DNA from: Dyadobacter jiangsuensis
GTDB taxonomy: Bacteria; Bacteroidota; Bacteroidia; Cytophagales; Spirosomataceae
NCBI RefSeq assembly: GCF_003014695.1
Contig: NZ_PYAS01000012.1
Location: 124,001 to 188,000, forward strand
Length of the DNA stretch: 64,000 bases
Direction of reading: 5' to 3'
How positions within the stretch are numbered: the stretch's first letter is position 1; every line of letters begins with the position of its first letter. Under the pieces are notes generated by a model, which was given only the letters and a program-made list of their open reading frames with translations, searched no databases and was not told the origin of the DNA. Shown here in pieces: positions 8,901-16,567 of this stretch. Made by a program: the position numbers and the translations under genes.

Positions 8901-9334
8901 TCGAGATCGACCCAGTAACCCATTTTCTCGGTCAGGTCATTCCACTGATCCGTAAATTTCATCACCGTCTGGCGGCATTTTTCGTTATAATCCGCTACCG
9001 AGATCTTCTTCCCGATATCGTCCTTGATAATACCCAGTTCCTTTTCAACCTGCAACTCAACAGGCAGGCCGTGCGTGTCCCAGCCGCCTTTACGCTTCAC
9101 CTGAAATCCCTGCAATGTCTTATACCGACAGAAAATATCCTTGATCGCCCGCGCCATCACGTGGTGGATACCCGGCGTACCATTGGCCGACGGCGGTCCT
9201 TCAAAGAATGTGAAGGTAGGAGCGCCCTCGCGGGTTTCTACCGATGCTTCAAAGATTTTCTTGTCCTTCCAGAATTTCAGTACTTCGTCCCCGATTTGCG
9301 GGTAACTCAGATTTTTATATTCGTTGTATTTCAT
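5906..9334 (-). CDS. ileS: Isoleucyl-tRNA synthetase, long eukaryotic-like type (IleRS2)
   Basis: Charges tRNA-Ile with isoleucine in the cytoplasm. From the ATG at 9334 it is 1142 residues, longer than the roughly 940 of E. coli-type enzymes and in line with type 2 IleRS; an in-frame upstream start at 9373 would add 13. The class I signature reads PPSANGTPGIHH, so the usual HxGH tetrapeptide is G-I-H-H (residues 55-58, bases 9161-9172). The KMSKS loop is NKMSKRLGN. The editing domain contains LAWTTTPWTLPANSAL, and GWDTHGLPVE is intact. The long C-terminal region lacks the paired CxxC zinc motif of the bacterial type. It probably leads the minus-strand transcript down to about 3.8 kb. Confidence 0.97.
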   Translation of the reverse strand: MKYNEYKNLSYPQIGDEVLKFWKDKKIFEASVETREGAPTFTFFEGPPSANGTPGIHHVMARAIKDIFCRYKTLQGFQVKRKGGWDTHGLPVELQVEKELGIIKDDIGKKISVADYNEKCRQTVMKFTDQWNDLTEKMGYWVDLDDPYITYKSEYIESLWNLLKKLYDKGLLYKGYTIQPYSPAAGTGLSSHELNMPGTYKDVKDTTIVAMFKVKDAAKWGALAGFADLDIRILAWTTTPWTLPANSALTVGGNIDYVLIKTFNPYTHEPVAVVLAKDLVGKYFSEKGHDGDFEAYAASDKKVFPWTVLNEFKGKDLEGIEYEQLLPYIQPDAPAFRVIVGDFVTTEDGTGVVHTSPTFGADDFRVAQANGIPAIMVKDETGKEVPIVDRQGRFVKEITDYAGRFVKPEYYSQAEQDDPEFRPTDVLIAIKLKEEGKAFKVEKYEHPYPHCWRTDKPVLYYPLDSWFIRTTAVKDRLVELNKGINWKPESTGTGRFGNWLENLVDWNLSRSRYWGTPLPIWRNDYGDEVCIGSIEELKDKLEEAIISGHLTREQALHNSDYLQKLEHGDYDLHRPYVDDVVLIGKTGHIMHREPDLIDVWFDSGAMPYAQWHYPFENQEIFNQAYPADFISEGVDQTRGWFFTLHAIAGMLFDSVAFKNVVSTGLVLDKNGNKMSKRLGNAVDPFATLAQYGPDATRWYMITNAEPWDNLKFNIDGIGEVQRKFFGTLVNTYNFFALYANLDGYEFHEANSVPIEKRTELDRWILSKLNTLIKEVGEQFDDYNPTKAGRLVQDFVTDQLSNWYIRLNRRRFWNPSAEQGAGLTDDKAAAYETLHHCLVTVSQLMSPIAPFFGEWLYKNLTDSDREASIQHNAPFKYESVHLTFWPKIEAEVVDTDLEEAMDLAQRISSLVHSIRKGHKLKVRQPLSKILIPVLSEKTKRQIEQVAYIILSEVNVKHIEFVHDDSGILKKKIKPNFKTLGPKFGPKMKEVAAAISAMDETQIREIEANSAITLAAASGPIEIALTDVEIIAEDVPGWLVASEGGLTVALDITVTEDLRLEGIARDFVNRVQNLRKDSGFEVTDKIRITLQNNDGLLASAVTANKDYICQEVQALDLDLVGDLNGEATEIEMDEFLLKVKIEVV

Positions 9335-9454
9335 ATGGGTTGTTAGCCTCGGGTATTTGCCCTGACCGATCATGTAAATAGCACTATTTCTAACCCTCTC
9401 CGGATTTTAAGAGTGCAAAATTACGGATTTTTTTCCGCTAAAAGGATGTACGCT

Positions 9455-9488
9455 TTTGAATGAATCTGAGAGAGATTGTATTATTTTG
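9455..9488 (+). promoter_or_regulatory. Putative Bacteroidota-type promoter of the carbonic anhydrase gene
   Basis: TTTG at 9455-9458, 20 bases, then TATTATTTTG starting at 9479, close to the -33 TTTG and -7 TAnnTTTG pattern known for Bacteroidota sigma-A. The ATG follows at 9512. Confidence 0.4.
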
Positions 9489-9511
9489 GTACTTCAACCA
9501 TCAATTACAAA

Positions 9512-10141
9512 ATGGAACTTATTAACCGCCTGTTAACCGCCAACAAATCCTGGGCAGCCCGGCAGCTCGAAGTTGACGAAACCTATTTTGAGAACCTGGC
9601 CAAGGACCAGAAGCCCGATTTCCTTTGGATCGGGTGCTCCGACAGCCGTGTACCTGCCGAAGATCTTACGGGTTCGCAACCGGGCGAAATGTTTGTTCAC
9701 CGGAATGTGGCCAACCTGGTTGTGCATACCGATATGAACATGCTCAGCGTATTGCAATATGCCGTGGAGGTGCTGAAAGTGAGACATATTCTCGTGGTAG
9801 GGCATTACCAATGCGGAGGTGTGAAGGCCTCGATGATGCACAAGGACCTGGGGCTGATCAACCGCTGGCTGCACAATATCAAAGACGTGTACGATAAGTT
9901 CGCGACCGAACTGGACGCGATCGAAGACGAAAAGAAGCGCTTCGACCGCCTGGTGGAACTCAATGTGATCCAGCAGGTGCATAACCTCGCACAAACGAGC
10001 ATTGTACAGGGCGCCTGGCACCAGGCGCAGGAGCTGCATTTGCATGGCTGGGTTTTCGGCCTGCACGACGGACAGCTGAAAACCCTCGCGCATATGCCGC
10101 CGAGTACGAAGGTCGAGGGGATTTATCGGTATGATTTCTGA
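9512..10141 (+). CDS. can: Beta-class carbonic anhydrase
   Basis: Zinc enzyme for reversible CO2 hydration, cytoplasmic; 209 residues from the ATG at 9512. The zinc ligands and catalytic dyad are all present: C42, D44 and R46 in GCSDSRVPAE, and H98 and C101 in VGHYQCGG. Length and motifs match the Can (YadF) subgroup. The frame is open upstream to 9476, but those bases contain the likely -7 promoter element. The gene is divergent from ileS and followed by an inverted-repeat element. It probably supplies bicarbonate for carboxylases. Confidence 0.95.
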   Translation: MELINRLLTANKSWAARQLEVDETYFENLAKDQKPDFLWIGCSDSRVPAEDLTGSQPGEMFVHRNVANLVVHTDMNMLSVLQYAVEVLKVRHILVVGHYQCGGVKASMMHKDLGLINRWLHNIKDVYDKFATELDAIEDEKKRFDRLVELNVIQQVHNLAQTSIVQGAWHQAQELHLHGWVFGLHDGQLKTLAHMPPSTKVEGIYRYDF

Positions 10142-10155
10142 TAATAGAAGAGAAA

Positions 10156-10243
10156 AATGTCAGTCTGAGCGCAGTCGAAGACAGTCCAAACGGTGAATTG
10201 TACCGTGATGCAAGTGCTTCGACTTCGCTCAGCATGACATTTT
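10156..10243. repeat. Inverted repeat, dispersed-type element
   Basis: The left arm (10154-10183) contains GTCAGTCTGAGCGCAGTCGA; the right arm (10214-10243) is its near-perfect reverse complement, with CTTCGACTTCGCTCAGCATG. Roughly 25 of 30 positions pair over a loop of about 30 bases. The core (TGAGCGNAGTCGAAG) is one I recall as recurring in intergenic regions of many Bacteroidota; that is memory, not a search. It may act as a terminator for can. Confidence 0.7.
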
Positions 10244-10280
10244 CCTTCCTCCCCTTCCTCCTTCCTCCCCTTCCTCCCAT
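10241..10280. repeat. Polypyrimidine tract with internal duplication
   Basis: About 40 bases of only C and T, built from two copies of CCTTCCTCCCC-type units, directly after the inverted repeat. A similar tract occurs at 16,510-16,560. Confidence 0.75.
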
Positions 10281-10319
10281 ATTTTGGTAGTTCACACCGT
10301 GCGCATTATCTTAGCAGTC

Positions 10320-10337
10320 TTAATTGAGTCTAAATAA
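10320..10337. promoter_or_regulatory. AT-rich imperfect palindrome before the PepSY gene
   Basis: TTAATTGAGTCTAAATAA, 20 bases before the ATG at 10357. The sequence resembles metal-regulator boxes of the Fur type only loosely. PepSY-associated membrane proteins are often iron regulated, which is why it is noted. Confidence 0.25.
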
Positions 10338-10356
10338 GATAACTGGCGGCGAATCG

Positions 10357-11514
10357 ATGAAAAAACTCATTGGAAAACTACATCTGTACCTGGGACTTGT
10401 CTCGGGCATTATGGTGTTCATTATTTCCATCACGGGGTGTATCCTCGCATTTGAGCAGGAGATCAAAACCATTACGCAGCCCTACATGTTTGTGAAAGGC
10501 CCGACGGGCGGGAAGGTATTGCCTCCGTCGGAGCTCGCCGACATCGCCAAAAAGGCATTACCGGGCAAAATCGCCAAAGGAGTTCTTTATGATACGCCCG
10601 ATCGCAATGCGCAAGTCGGGTTCTACAATCTTGATCCCGAGTATTATTACGTCGCCTACATTAATCAATACACTGGAAAAGTAGAGCATATCTGGAACGA
10701 GGACGACGATTTCTTCCATTTCATTCTGCACGGGCATTACTATCTGTGGTTACCCGAAAAGTACGGCCAGACCGTCGTGGCTTCGGCGACACTGGTTTTC
10801 TTTTTCATGATGATCAGCGGAATGGTACTGTGGTGGCCCAAAAACAAATCTGCCGCCAAGCAGCGGTTTTCGATCAAATGGAATGCGGCCTGGCGGCGTA
10901 AGAATTATGACCTGCATAATGTCCTCGGTTTTTACATAATGTCCATCGGTGTGATTCTGGCGGCAACGGGTTTGGTTTGGGGCTTTCAGTGGTTTTCGCA
11001 GGGGCTTTATACCGCTACCGGCGGTAAGGGATCGGATGTCTATTACAATCCGCCTTCCGATACTATTTCCACGGCGCAGGTAACCGGCCCGATGCAGGCT
11101 GTGGACAAGGCCTGGTTTCAGTTACAGAAAGAATATCCCCAATATTCAACCCTCAATATTTCCTTCCCCACCGAGAAAGCCGAATCGATATTCTCGTATG
11201 TAAACTTCCGGGAAGGCACTTATTATAATGTAGACTATCACTATTTTGACCAGTATTCGGTCAAAAAGATCAAGGCGGAAGGACCCTATACCGGCAAATA
11301 CAGCGAGGCAAATTTCGCTCAGACCTTGCGCCGCATGAATTACGACATTCACACAGGCGCGATCCTGGGCTTGCCGGGCAAGATACTCGTTTTCTTCGCC
11401 AGCCTGATTTGCGCTTCTTTGCCCGTAACAGGTTTCGTGATCTGGTGGGGCAGAAGGAAGAAGGCGGCTAAAAAGATCAGAAAGAGCGTCACCGTTTTGG
11501 CGACCCCGTCATGA
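10357..11514 (+). CDS. PepSY-associated transmembrane protein
   Basis: A 385-residue inner-membrane protein of the PepSY_TM family, often found near siderophore uptake genes and proposed to take part in ferric-siderophore reduction. Four hydrophobic segments are visible: LYLGLVSGIMVFIISITGCILAF near the start, TVVASATLVFFFMMISGMVLWW, FYIMSIGVILAATGLVW, and the C-terminal ILVFFASLICASLPVTGFVIWW. Conserved histidines that could bind haem flank them (HLYLG, HFILHGHYYLWLP, YDLHNVLG, YDIHTGAILG). A TTG start upstream (10324) is possible, but ATG 10357 begins MKKLIGKLHLYLG as in relatives. No TonB receptor is adjacent, so its partner is elsewhere. Confidence 0.85.
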   Translation: MKKLIGKLHLYLGLVSGIMVFIISITGCILAFEQEIKTITQPYMFVKGPTGGKVLPPSELADIAKKALPGKIAKGVLYDTPDRNAQVGFYNLDPEYYYVAYINQYTGKVEHIWNEDDDFFHFILHGHYYLWLPEKYGQTVVASATLVFFFMMISGMVLWWPKNKSAAKQRFSIKWNAAWRRKNYDLHNVLGFYIMSIGVILAATGLVWGFQWFSQGLYTATGGKGSDVYYNPPSDTISTAQVTGPMQAVDKAWFQLQKEYPQYSTLNISFPTEKAESIFSYVNFREGTYYNVDYHYFDQYSVKKIKAEGPYTGKYSEANFAQTLRRMNYDIHTGAILGLPGKILVFFASLICASLPVTGFVIWWGRRKKAAKKIRKSVTVLATPS

Positions 11515-11542
11515 AACCGGCGATTTGAGACGCCGGAATGCA

Positions 11543-12370
11543 TTACTGCTTTTGATAAATCCTTACATAATCCACTTCAAAGCGGGCGGGGAATTCTGTT
11601 TTGGATAAATCGCCGCCATTGTCGCCGCCTAATGCCATTCCCAGCAGGATGTAGTGCGGCTGCTTGAAAGGGGTAATGTCCTTGTTTTTAGCATTGATCG
11701 CCTTGGCCTGGTCCTGTGAGGCCATTAGCATATCGTCGACATAAATCTTGATCGAATTCTCGTCCCAATCCATTCGCCAGACGTGGAATTTTGATGACCA
11801 ATCCGGGTCGTTGAAAGTACTGATTTGCTTTTTATTAGTATTCCAAATGGGCTTGTAGCGCTCATTGGAACCCCAGGCAAGATTTGCCAGCAGCATTCCC
11901 CTGTAAAACTCCATAATATCAATCTCGCCATTGTCCGGCCATTCGCCTTTGTCGCCCAGCGTCCAGAATGCCGGCCAGATGCCCGAGCGCGTATCGATTT
12001 TGGCGCGCATTTCGAAGCGACCGTACTGAAAGCTCTTTTTGCCGCGGGTAATGATGCTGGCCGAGGTGTACTCCGCATATTCGCGGCTTTCTTTCCAGTT
12101 ACTGCTCCCCGGTTTGTAATTCGGGTTTTTGACCCGTTCTTTTTTGGCTTCGATAATCAGGTAACCGCCTTTGCAATACGCATTATCGCCTTGGTACCAC
12201 TGGTCTTCGTGGTTGCGCGTAAAACCTTTTTCGGGTTGCCACACATTCGGGTCGGGCGCACCATCGTAGTCGAATTCGTCGGCCCAGACCAGTTTGTACT
12301 GTGCCGTTGTGGGTAAAACGCTCATGATTGTGAGGATGATCGCTAAAAGTATTTTGTCAGGAGTTGTCAT
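11543..12370 (-). CDS. Secreted family 16 glycoside hydrolase (laminarinase-like)
   Basis: A 275-residue exported endo-glucanase-type enzyme. Residues 6-23 (KILLAIILTIMSVLPTTA) form a signal peptide with likely cleavage at TTA-Q. The GH16 catalytic motif NGEIDIMEF gives nucleophile E149, D151 and acid/base E154. The surrounding blocks (LVWADEFDYDGAPDPNVW, SIITRGKKSFQYGRFEMRAK, SGIWPAFWTLG, FHVWRMDWDENSIKIYVDD, the VDYVRIYQ ending) fit the GH16 beta-1,3-glucanase subgroup. The substrate is probably beta-1,3- or mixed-linkage glucan, though other GH16 activities cannot be excluded. Its ATG lies inside the first unit of a 10-bp GTCA repeat array. Confidence 0.9.
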   Translation of the reverse strand: MTTPDKILLAIILTIMSVLPTTAQYKLVWADEFDYDGAPDPNVWQPEKGFTRNHEDQWYQGDNAYCKGGYLIIEAKKERVKNPNYKPGSSNWKESREYAEYTSASIITRGKKSFQYGRFEMRAKIDTRSGIWPAFWTLGDKGEWPDNGEIDIMEFYRGMLLANLAWGSNERYKPIWNTNKKQISTFNDPDWSSKFHVWRMDWDENSIKIYVDDMLMASQDQAKAINAKNKDITPFKQPHYILLGMALGGDNGGDLSKTEFPARFEVDYVRIYQKQ

Positions 12371-12442
12371 TGGTGGACAAGTGTTGTTGTGGGAGTCAGT
12401 TGTGATTTGTCAAGAATTGTCATTTGTAGTCATTGATAGTTC
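12366..12442. repeat. Degenerate 10-bp-period GTCA repeat array (copy A)
   Basis: GTCA or a one-base variant occurs at 12366, 12376, 12386, 12395, 12409, 12419, 12429 and 12439, mostly 10 bases apart. The first unit contains the start codon of the GH16 gene on the opposite strand. The same pattern recurs at 34.85-35.00 kb and 38.32-38.39 kb. Confidence 0.7.
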
Positions 12443-12608
12443 CTGATGTTATTGGGGAAAGTGACGGCGCCGGCTCATTTACCCGAAATACCGAATTGAA
12501 AACAATTGACACTATTAATGGGCTCACCGGGTTTTATTTCTGATAGTTTTCCATTTTCTTGTAAACAATAGTTTGCCGCCGTTTCTGTCGGCCGGCGTTG
12601 ATTTTAAT

Positions 12609-13622
12609 ATGCGTAAATTCATTGATACTGCTAAAAAGGCCGGGCTGGACGGTTTTATGCTCGCATTGCTCAGCATGATCCTGCTCGCCTGGCTCTGGCC
12701 CGCACCGGGTATGCAGGATAGTCCGCTGCATCTTTCGACCGTCTCTACCTATGCGGTTTCAGTCATATTCTTCTTTTACGGGCTCCGCCTGAGCCCTGAA
12801 AAATTGAAGGCCGGTCTCGTGAACTGGCGGCTGCACGTGATGGTGCATTTATCGACATTTGTACTTTTTCCGGTACTGGCGCTCGCGTTCAGGCCATTTT
12901 TTCAGGGTGAGGAGGGGCAGACCATGTGGCTCGCGATCTTTTTCCTGACTGTCCTGCCTTCCACCGTTTCATCCTCGGTGGTCATGGTGTCCATTGCGCG
13001 CGGCAACATTCCGGCGGCGATATTCAATGCCAGCATTTCGAGTTTGATCGGCGTTTTCATCACGCCATTGTGGATGGGCTTCGTGCTGGAATCGGGGCCG
13101 GAACATTTTGATCTGCTTTCGGTAGTCGGAAAGTTGGCTATGCAAGTACTACTTCCGGTATTCGCCGGAATTGCCCTGAACAGCCGCTGGGGCCATTTCG
13201 CCGAGCGCCACAAAAAGTACATCCGCTATTTCGATCAGTCGTCGATTTTGCTGATCGTCTACACTTCTTTTTGCGAATCGTTTGGAGAGCACCTCTTCGA
13301 TTCGCTCGGAATAAAAGAAATTGTATTTTTAGGGATAGGAATGCTCGCGTTGTTTTTCGGGATCTATTTCCTGCTGACGTTCATCGGCGGTTTGCTGCAT
13401 TTCAACCGGGAGGATAAGGTTACCGCGGTGTTCTGCGGTTCCAAAAAATCGCTGGTACAGGGTGCTGTCATGTCGAAAGTGCTGTTTGCAGGCCCGGAGG
13501 CCGGCTTAATGCTTTTGCCGATCATGCTTTATCACGCATTACAGCTGATAGCTGCCAGCATTATAGCGCAGCGGATGGCCCGGGAGCCGGAAGCAGCGGA
13601 GGGTTTTGTACTTAAAAAATAA
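12609..13622 (+). CDS. Bile acid:sodium symporter-family transporter (YfeH/SBF-like)
   Basis: A 337-residue polytopic membrane protein with about ten hydrophobic segments. The pattern fits the SBF_like (PF13593) branch of the BASS family: YAVSVIFFFYGLRLSPEKL, FFLTVLPSTVSSSVVMVSIARGNIPAAIFNASISSLIGVFITPL in the first half, and VTAVFCGSKKSLVQGAVMSKVLF with LMLLPIMLYHALQL in the second. The TVSSSV and GSKKSL crossover regions are where the family binds Na+ and substrate. The substrate is unknown; bile acids are unlikely in a free-living bacterium. ATG 12609 is preferred over an upstream in-frame start at 12573. A DUF4230 gene follows after 3 bases. Confidence 0.88.
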   Translation: MRKFIDTAKKAGLDGFMLALLSMILLAWLWPAPGMQDSPLHLSTVSTYAVSVIFFFYGLRLSPEKLKAGLVNWRLHVMVHLSTFVLFPVLALAFRPFFQGEEGQTMWLAIFFLTVLPSTVSSSVVMVSIARGNIPAAIFNASISSLIGVFITPLWMGFVLESGPEHFDLLSVVGKLAMQVLLPVFAGIALNSRWGHFAERHKKYIRYFDQSSILLIVYTSFCESFGEHLFDSLGIKEIVFLGIGMLALFFGIYFLLTFIGGLLHFNREDKVTAVFCGSKKSLVQGAVMSKVLFAGPEAGLMLLPIMLYHALQLIAASIIAQRMAREPEAAEGFVLKK

Positions 13623-13625
13623 TGT

Positions 13626-14249
13626 ATGCGTATCATATCGTGGCTGGTAAGGCTGTTAGTGTTGATTTTGCTTTTGGCTGGGATTAACGCGTTATGGTCG
13701 GGTTTCAAGACCGGAAGCTGGCTGCCCGAATGGCTTGGCGGAGAGGATAAGGTGGAAACCATGCATACCGTGGTTTTACAGGAAATCAGCTCGATGGGCA
13801 AGCTGGAAGTCGTGAAATACAACTTCAAGGACGTGGTGGAGCAGGAAATTGTGAAAATGTGGCTGCCTAATGCGAAAGCGATCCTGATCGTACAGGGCGA
13901 GGCGATAGGTTGTGTGGATCTGGCTAAAATTTCGATGGAAGACATTACTTCTGATGCAGAAACGCTCGTAATCAATATGCCGGAACCCGAGCTGTGTGTT
14001 TTTAAAATAGACCATAGTAAGTCGAAGGTTTACAATACAGAATATGCTTTTACCGACGAGGCGAAACTGGTGCAGGAGGCTTACAAACAAGCCGAAAAGC
14101 AAATCCAGCAATCGGCCCTCGACATGGGTATTCTAGACCAGACAAAGGAGAATGCCAAAAAAATACTGACACCGATGCTGGAAAAGGCTTCCGGTAAAAA
14201 GGTGGTGCTGAAATTTCCGATGAATGCCAAAGTAGACAAGTTGCGATAA
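13626..14249 (+). CDS. DUF4230 protein with N-terminal membrane anchor
   Basis: A 207-residue protein: one N-terminal transmembrane segment (ISWLVRLLVLILLLAGINALW) followed by a soluble domain. The pattern VVLQEISSMGKLEVVKYNFKDVVE, then LIVQGEAIGCVDLAKI and a late helical part ending in GKKVVLKFP, is that of the DUF4230 family of unknown function. It would face the periplasm given the basic N-terminus. It starts 3 bases after the transporter and probably shares its transcript. Confidence 0.85.
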   Translation: MRIISWLVRLLVLILLLAGINALWSGFKTGSWLPEWLGGEDKVETMHTVVLQEISSMGKLEVVKYNFKDVVEQEIVKMWLPNAKAILIVQGEAIGCVDLAKISMEDITSDAETLVINMPEPELCVFKIDHSKSKVYNTEYAFTDEAKLVQEAYKQAEKQIQQSALDMGILDQTKENAKKILTPMLEKASGKKVVLKFPMNAKVDKLR

Positions 14250-14278
14250 AATAAACTGCGCTAAACCAACCCTTTCTA

Positions 14279-15655
14279 ATGAGTAAAAAAGGATTTCTGA
14301 CACTGGATGAACTTTCGGGCAAGATTGGGGGAGGGGAGATTGAAACAATTGTAGTAGCATTCACGGACCATTATGGCCGGCTCATGGGCAAGCGCGTCGA
14401 CGCCGACTATTTCCTCGATTCGGTGGCCAAATCGGGTACGCACGGCTGTAATTACCTGCTTACTACCGACATGGCCATGGACCCGGTGCCGGGTTACCGT
14501 TATGCGAACTGGGAACTGGGTTACGGAGATTTTCACCTGGTGCCCGACCTCGCTACGCTGCGTATCGCCGATTGGCTCGAAAAAACCGCATTGGTGATTT
14601 GCGATGTGCATAACGACAAATCGCACAAGCTGGAATCGATTGCGCCGAGGTCGCTATTAAAGAAACAGCTGGCTTCACTCGCAGGCGACGGCGTCGAATG
14701 CTTTGCGGCTTCCGAATTGGAATATTACCTGCTCGAAAACAGTTACAAGCAGGCATTTCAGCAAAACTACCAAAACCTGAGCCCAGCGGGATATTACCTC
14801 GAAGATTACCACATTATGCAGGGCACCCGGAACGAGAAATATACTTCGGCGGTCCGCAGGCATTTGAAAAACTCCGGCATTTCTGTCGAAACTTCCAAAG
14901 GCGAATGGGGCTTGGGCCAGCATGAATTGAACGTCAAATATGCAGACGTACTTTCGATGGCCGACAACCACATTGTGTACAAGCAGTGTATGAAGGAGGT
15001 AGCCGATGCGATGGGCCTTTCCGTAACGTTTATGGCGAAGTTTGCGACCGATCAGGCGGGTTCCAGCAGCCATATTCACATGAGTCTGTGGAAAGACGGC
15101 AAGAATATCTTCGATGGCGACCAGCAATTCGGGCCGGTAAAGGGCTCCGATATTTTTCGCTGGTTCCTCGGCGGCTGGATCAAGCACGTGCCCGACGTTA
15201 TGCCGTTCTACGCCCCGACCGTCAATTCCTACAAGCGATTTGTGGACGGCTCCTGGGCGCCTACGCGGCTCGCGTGGAGTTACGACAACCGCACAGCCGG
15301 TTTCCGGGTGGTAGGCAGCGGTGCCAGTTTGCGGATCGAATGTCGCATTCCTGGCGCTGATTGCAACCCTTACCTCGCATTTGCGGCATCACTCGCTTCG
15401 GGCCTCGACGGGATCAGAAACCGTATTGAGCCGCCGGAATGCTTTATCGGCGACATTTACGCCGCCGCGCATTTGCCTCGCGTGCCTTACACGCTGGCGG
15501 AATCCATCACATTGTTTGAAAACAGCCCGTTCGCCAAAGAAACATTCGGGGAGGAAGTGGTGGAGCATTACGCACATTTCTTCAAAACCGAGCAACGGGC
15601 GTACGACACCTCCGTAACCGACTGGGAGCGGAAGCGGTATTTTGAACAGATTTAA
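14279..15655 (+). CDS. Glutamine synthetase-family gamma-glutamyl ligase (PuuA-like)
   Basis: A 458-residue member of the glutamine synthetase fold. The beta-Grasp part (VVAFTDHYGRLMGKRVDADYFL) leads into the catalytic domain with ASELEYYLLE (metal-binding Glu), GLGQHELNVKYADVL, GSSSHIHMSLW, and RLAWSYDNRTAGFRVVG with RIECRIPGADCNPYLAFAA. The sequence lacks the adenylylation-site region of GlnA-I and resembles PuuA and related enzymes that glutamylate amines. Downstream SDR, aldehyde dehydrogenase and amidotransferase genes match the logic of the Puu polyamine pathway: glutamylate, oxidise, release. The real amine substrate is unknown. Confidence 0.88.
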   Translation: MSKKGFLTLDELSGKIGGGEIETIVVAFTDHYGRLMGKRVDADYFLDSVAKSGTHGCNYLLTTDMAMDPVPGYRYANWELGYGDFHLVPDLATLRIADWLEKTALVICDVHNDKSHKLESIAPRSLLKKQLASLAGDGVECFAASELEYYLLENSYKQAFQQNYQNLSPAGYYLEDYHIMQGTRNEKYTSAVRRHLKNSGISVETSKGEWGLGQHELNVKYADVLSMADNHIVYKQCMKEVADAMGLSVTFMAKFATDQAGSSSHIHMSLWKDGKNIFDGDQQFGPVKGSDIFRWFLGGWIKHVPDVMPFYAPTVNSYKRFVDGSWAPTRLAWSYDNRTAGFRVVGSGASLRIECRIPGADCNPYLAFAASLASGLDGIRNRIEPPECFIGDIYAAAHLPRVPYTLAESITLFENSPFAKETFGEEVVEHYAHFFKTEQRAYDTSVTDWERKRYFEQI

Positions 15656-15695
15656 TCACTCGTTACTATCCAAAAAACATAACCAATCAAACCCC

Positions 15696-16469
15696 ATGCG
15701 CTTAGAAAACAAAGTCGCGCTTATTACAGGAGGAAGCGGCGGAATCGGTCGTGAAACCGCTATTTTATTTGCCAAAGAAGGAGCAAAGATCGTCGTGACG
15801 GATGTGAACGACGCAGCTGGTCAGGAGACGGTCGATGAGATCGTGAAAAACGGCGGAGAAGCTTATTTTTTACATTCGGATGTCTCCAAAGCGGCCGACT
15901 GCGAAGCGGCTGTGGCATTCACCGAAGAGAAATTCGGCAAGCTGAATATCCTTTTCAACAACGCGGGTATCATGCACAGCGACGATGATAATGCCGTTAC
16001 TACCGAAGAGGCGATCTGGGACCTGACGATGAATATCAATGCAAAAGGCGTTTTCCTGGGTTGCAAATATGGCATACCGGCATTGAAGCGCGCAGGGGGC
16101 GGCTCTATCATTAATACCGCTTCATTTGTAGCGATTTTGGGCGCTGCTACGCCGCAGGTGGCTTATACGGCCAGTAAAGGTGCGGTGCTCGCGCTTACGC
16201 GTGAGCTCGCGGTCATCCACGCGCGTGAGAACATCCGCGTGAACGCGTTATGCCCGGGCCCGCTGCGCACGGAGCTGCTGATGAAGTTCTTGAATACCGA
16301 AGAAAAGAAACAACGCCGGTTGGTACACATCCCGATGGGCCGTTTCGGCGAAGCGAAGGAAATGGCCTATGCCGCATTGTTCCTCGCTTCGGATGAGGCA
16401 TCTTTCGTTACCGGCACCGACTTCCTCGTCGATGGCGGTATTACGTCTGCATATGTAACACCTCTTTAA
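15696..16469 (+). CDS. SDR-family oxidoreductase of the gamma-glutamylation cluster
   Basis: A 257-residue classical SDR. It has the cofactor loop TGGSGGIG, an Asp after beta-2 (VVTDVND, NAD preference), NNAG, the catalytic Ser (INTASFVAILG) and YTASK. The ending TDFLVDGGITSAYVTPL is typical. The ATG at 15696 replaces an upstream in-frame start that overlaps the ligase stop. Within the cluster it could oxidise a gamma-glutamyl amino alcohol or a related intermediate to the aldehyde used by the next enzyme; that role is inference from position only. Confidence 0.85.
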   Translation: MRLENKVALITGGSGGIGRETAILFAKEGAKIVVTDVNDAAGQETVDEIVKNGGEAYFLHSDVSKAADCEAAVAFTEEKFGKLNILFNNAGIMHSDDDNAVTTEEAIWDLTMNINAKGVFLGCKYGIPALKRAGGGSIINTASFVAILGAATPQVAYTASKGAVLALTRELAVIHARENIRVNALCPGPLRTELLMKFLNTEEKKQRRLVHIPMGRFGEAKEMAYAALFLASDEASFVTGTDFLVDGGITSAYVTPL

Positions 16470-16560
16470 TGGGAGGAAGGAGGATGGAGGAATGGGACGA
16501 TGGAGGAGGCTCCATTCCAATCCCTTTCCTCCGTCCTGCCTTTCCTCCCTTTTCTCCCTT
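16470..16560. repeat. Purine-tract / pyrimidine-tract inverted repeat
   Basis: A purine-rich stretch (GGGAGGAAGGAGGATGGAGG, 16470-16489) and a pyrimidine-rich stretch (about 16506-16560, with CTTTCCTCCCTTTTCTCCC) can pair as one imperfect hairpin between the SDR and aldehyde dehydrogenase genes. The pyrimidine part resembles the tract at 10.24 kb. Confidence 0.6.
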
Positions 16561-16567
16561 CAAAAAA

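Noticed and set aside
16469..16567. N-terminal extension of the aldehyde dehydrogenase
   Set aside because: The 33 extra codons are the translation of a purine/pyrimidine inverted repeat, and the family start matches ATG 16568.
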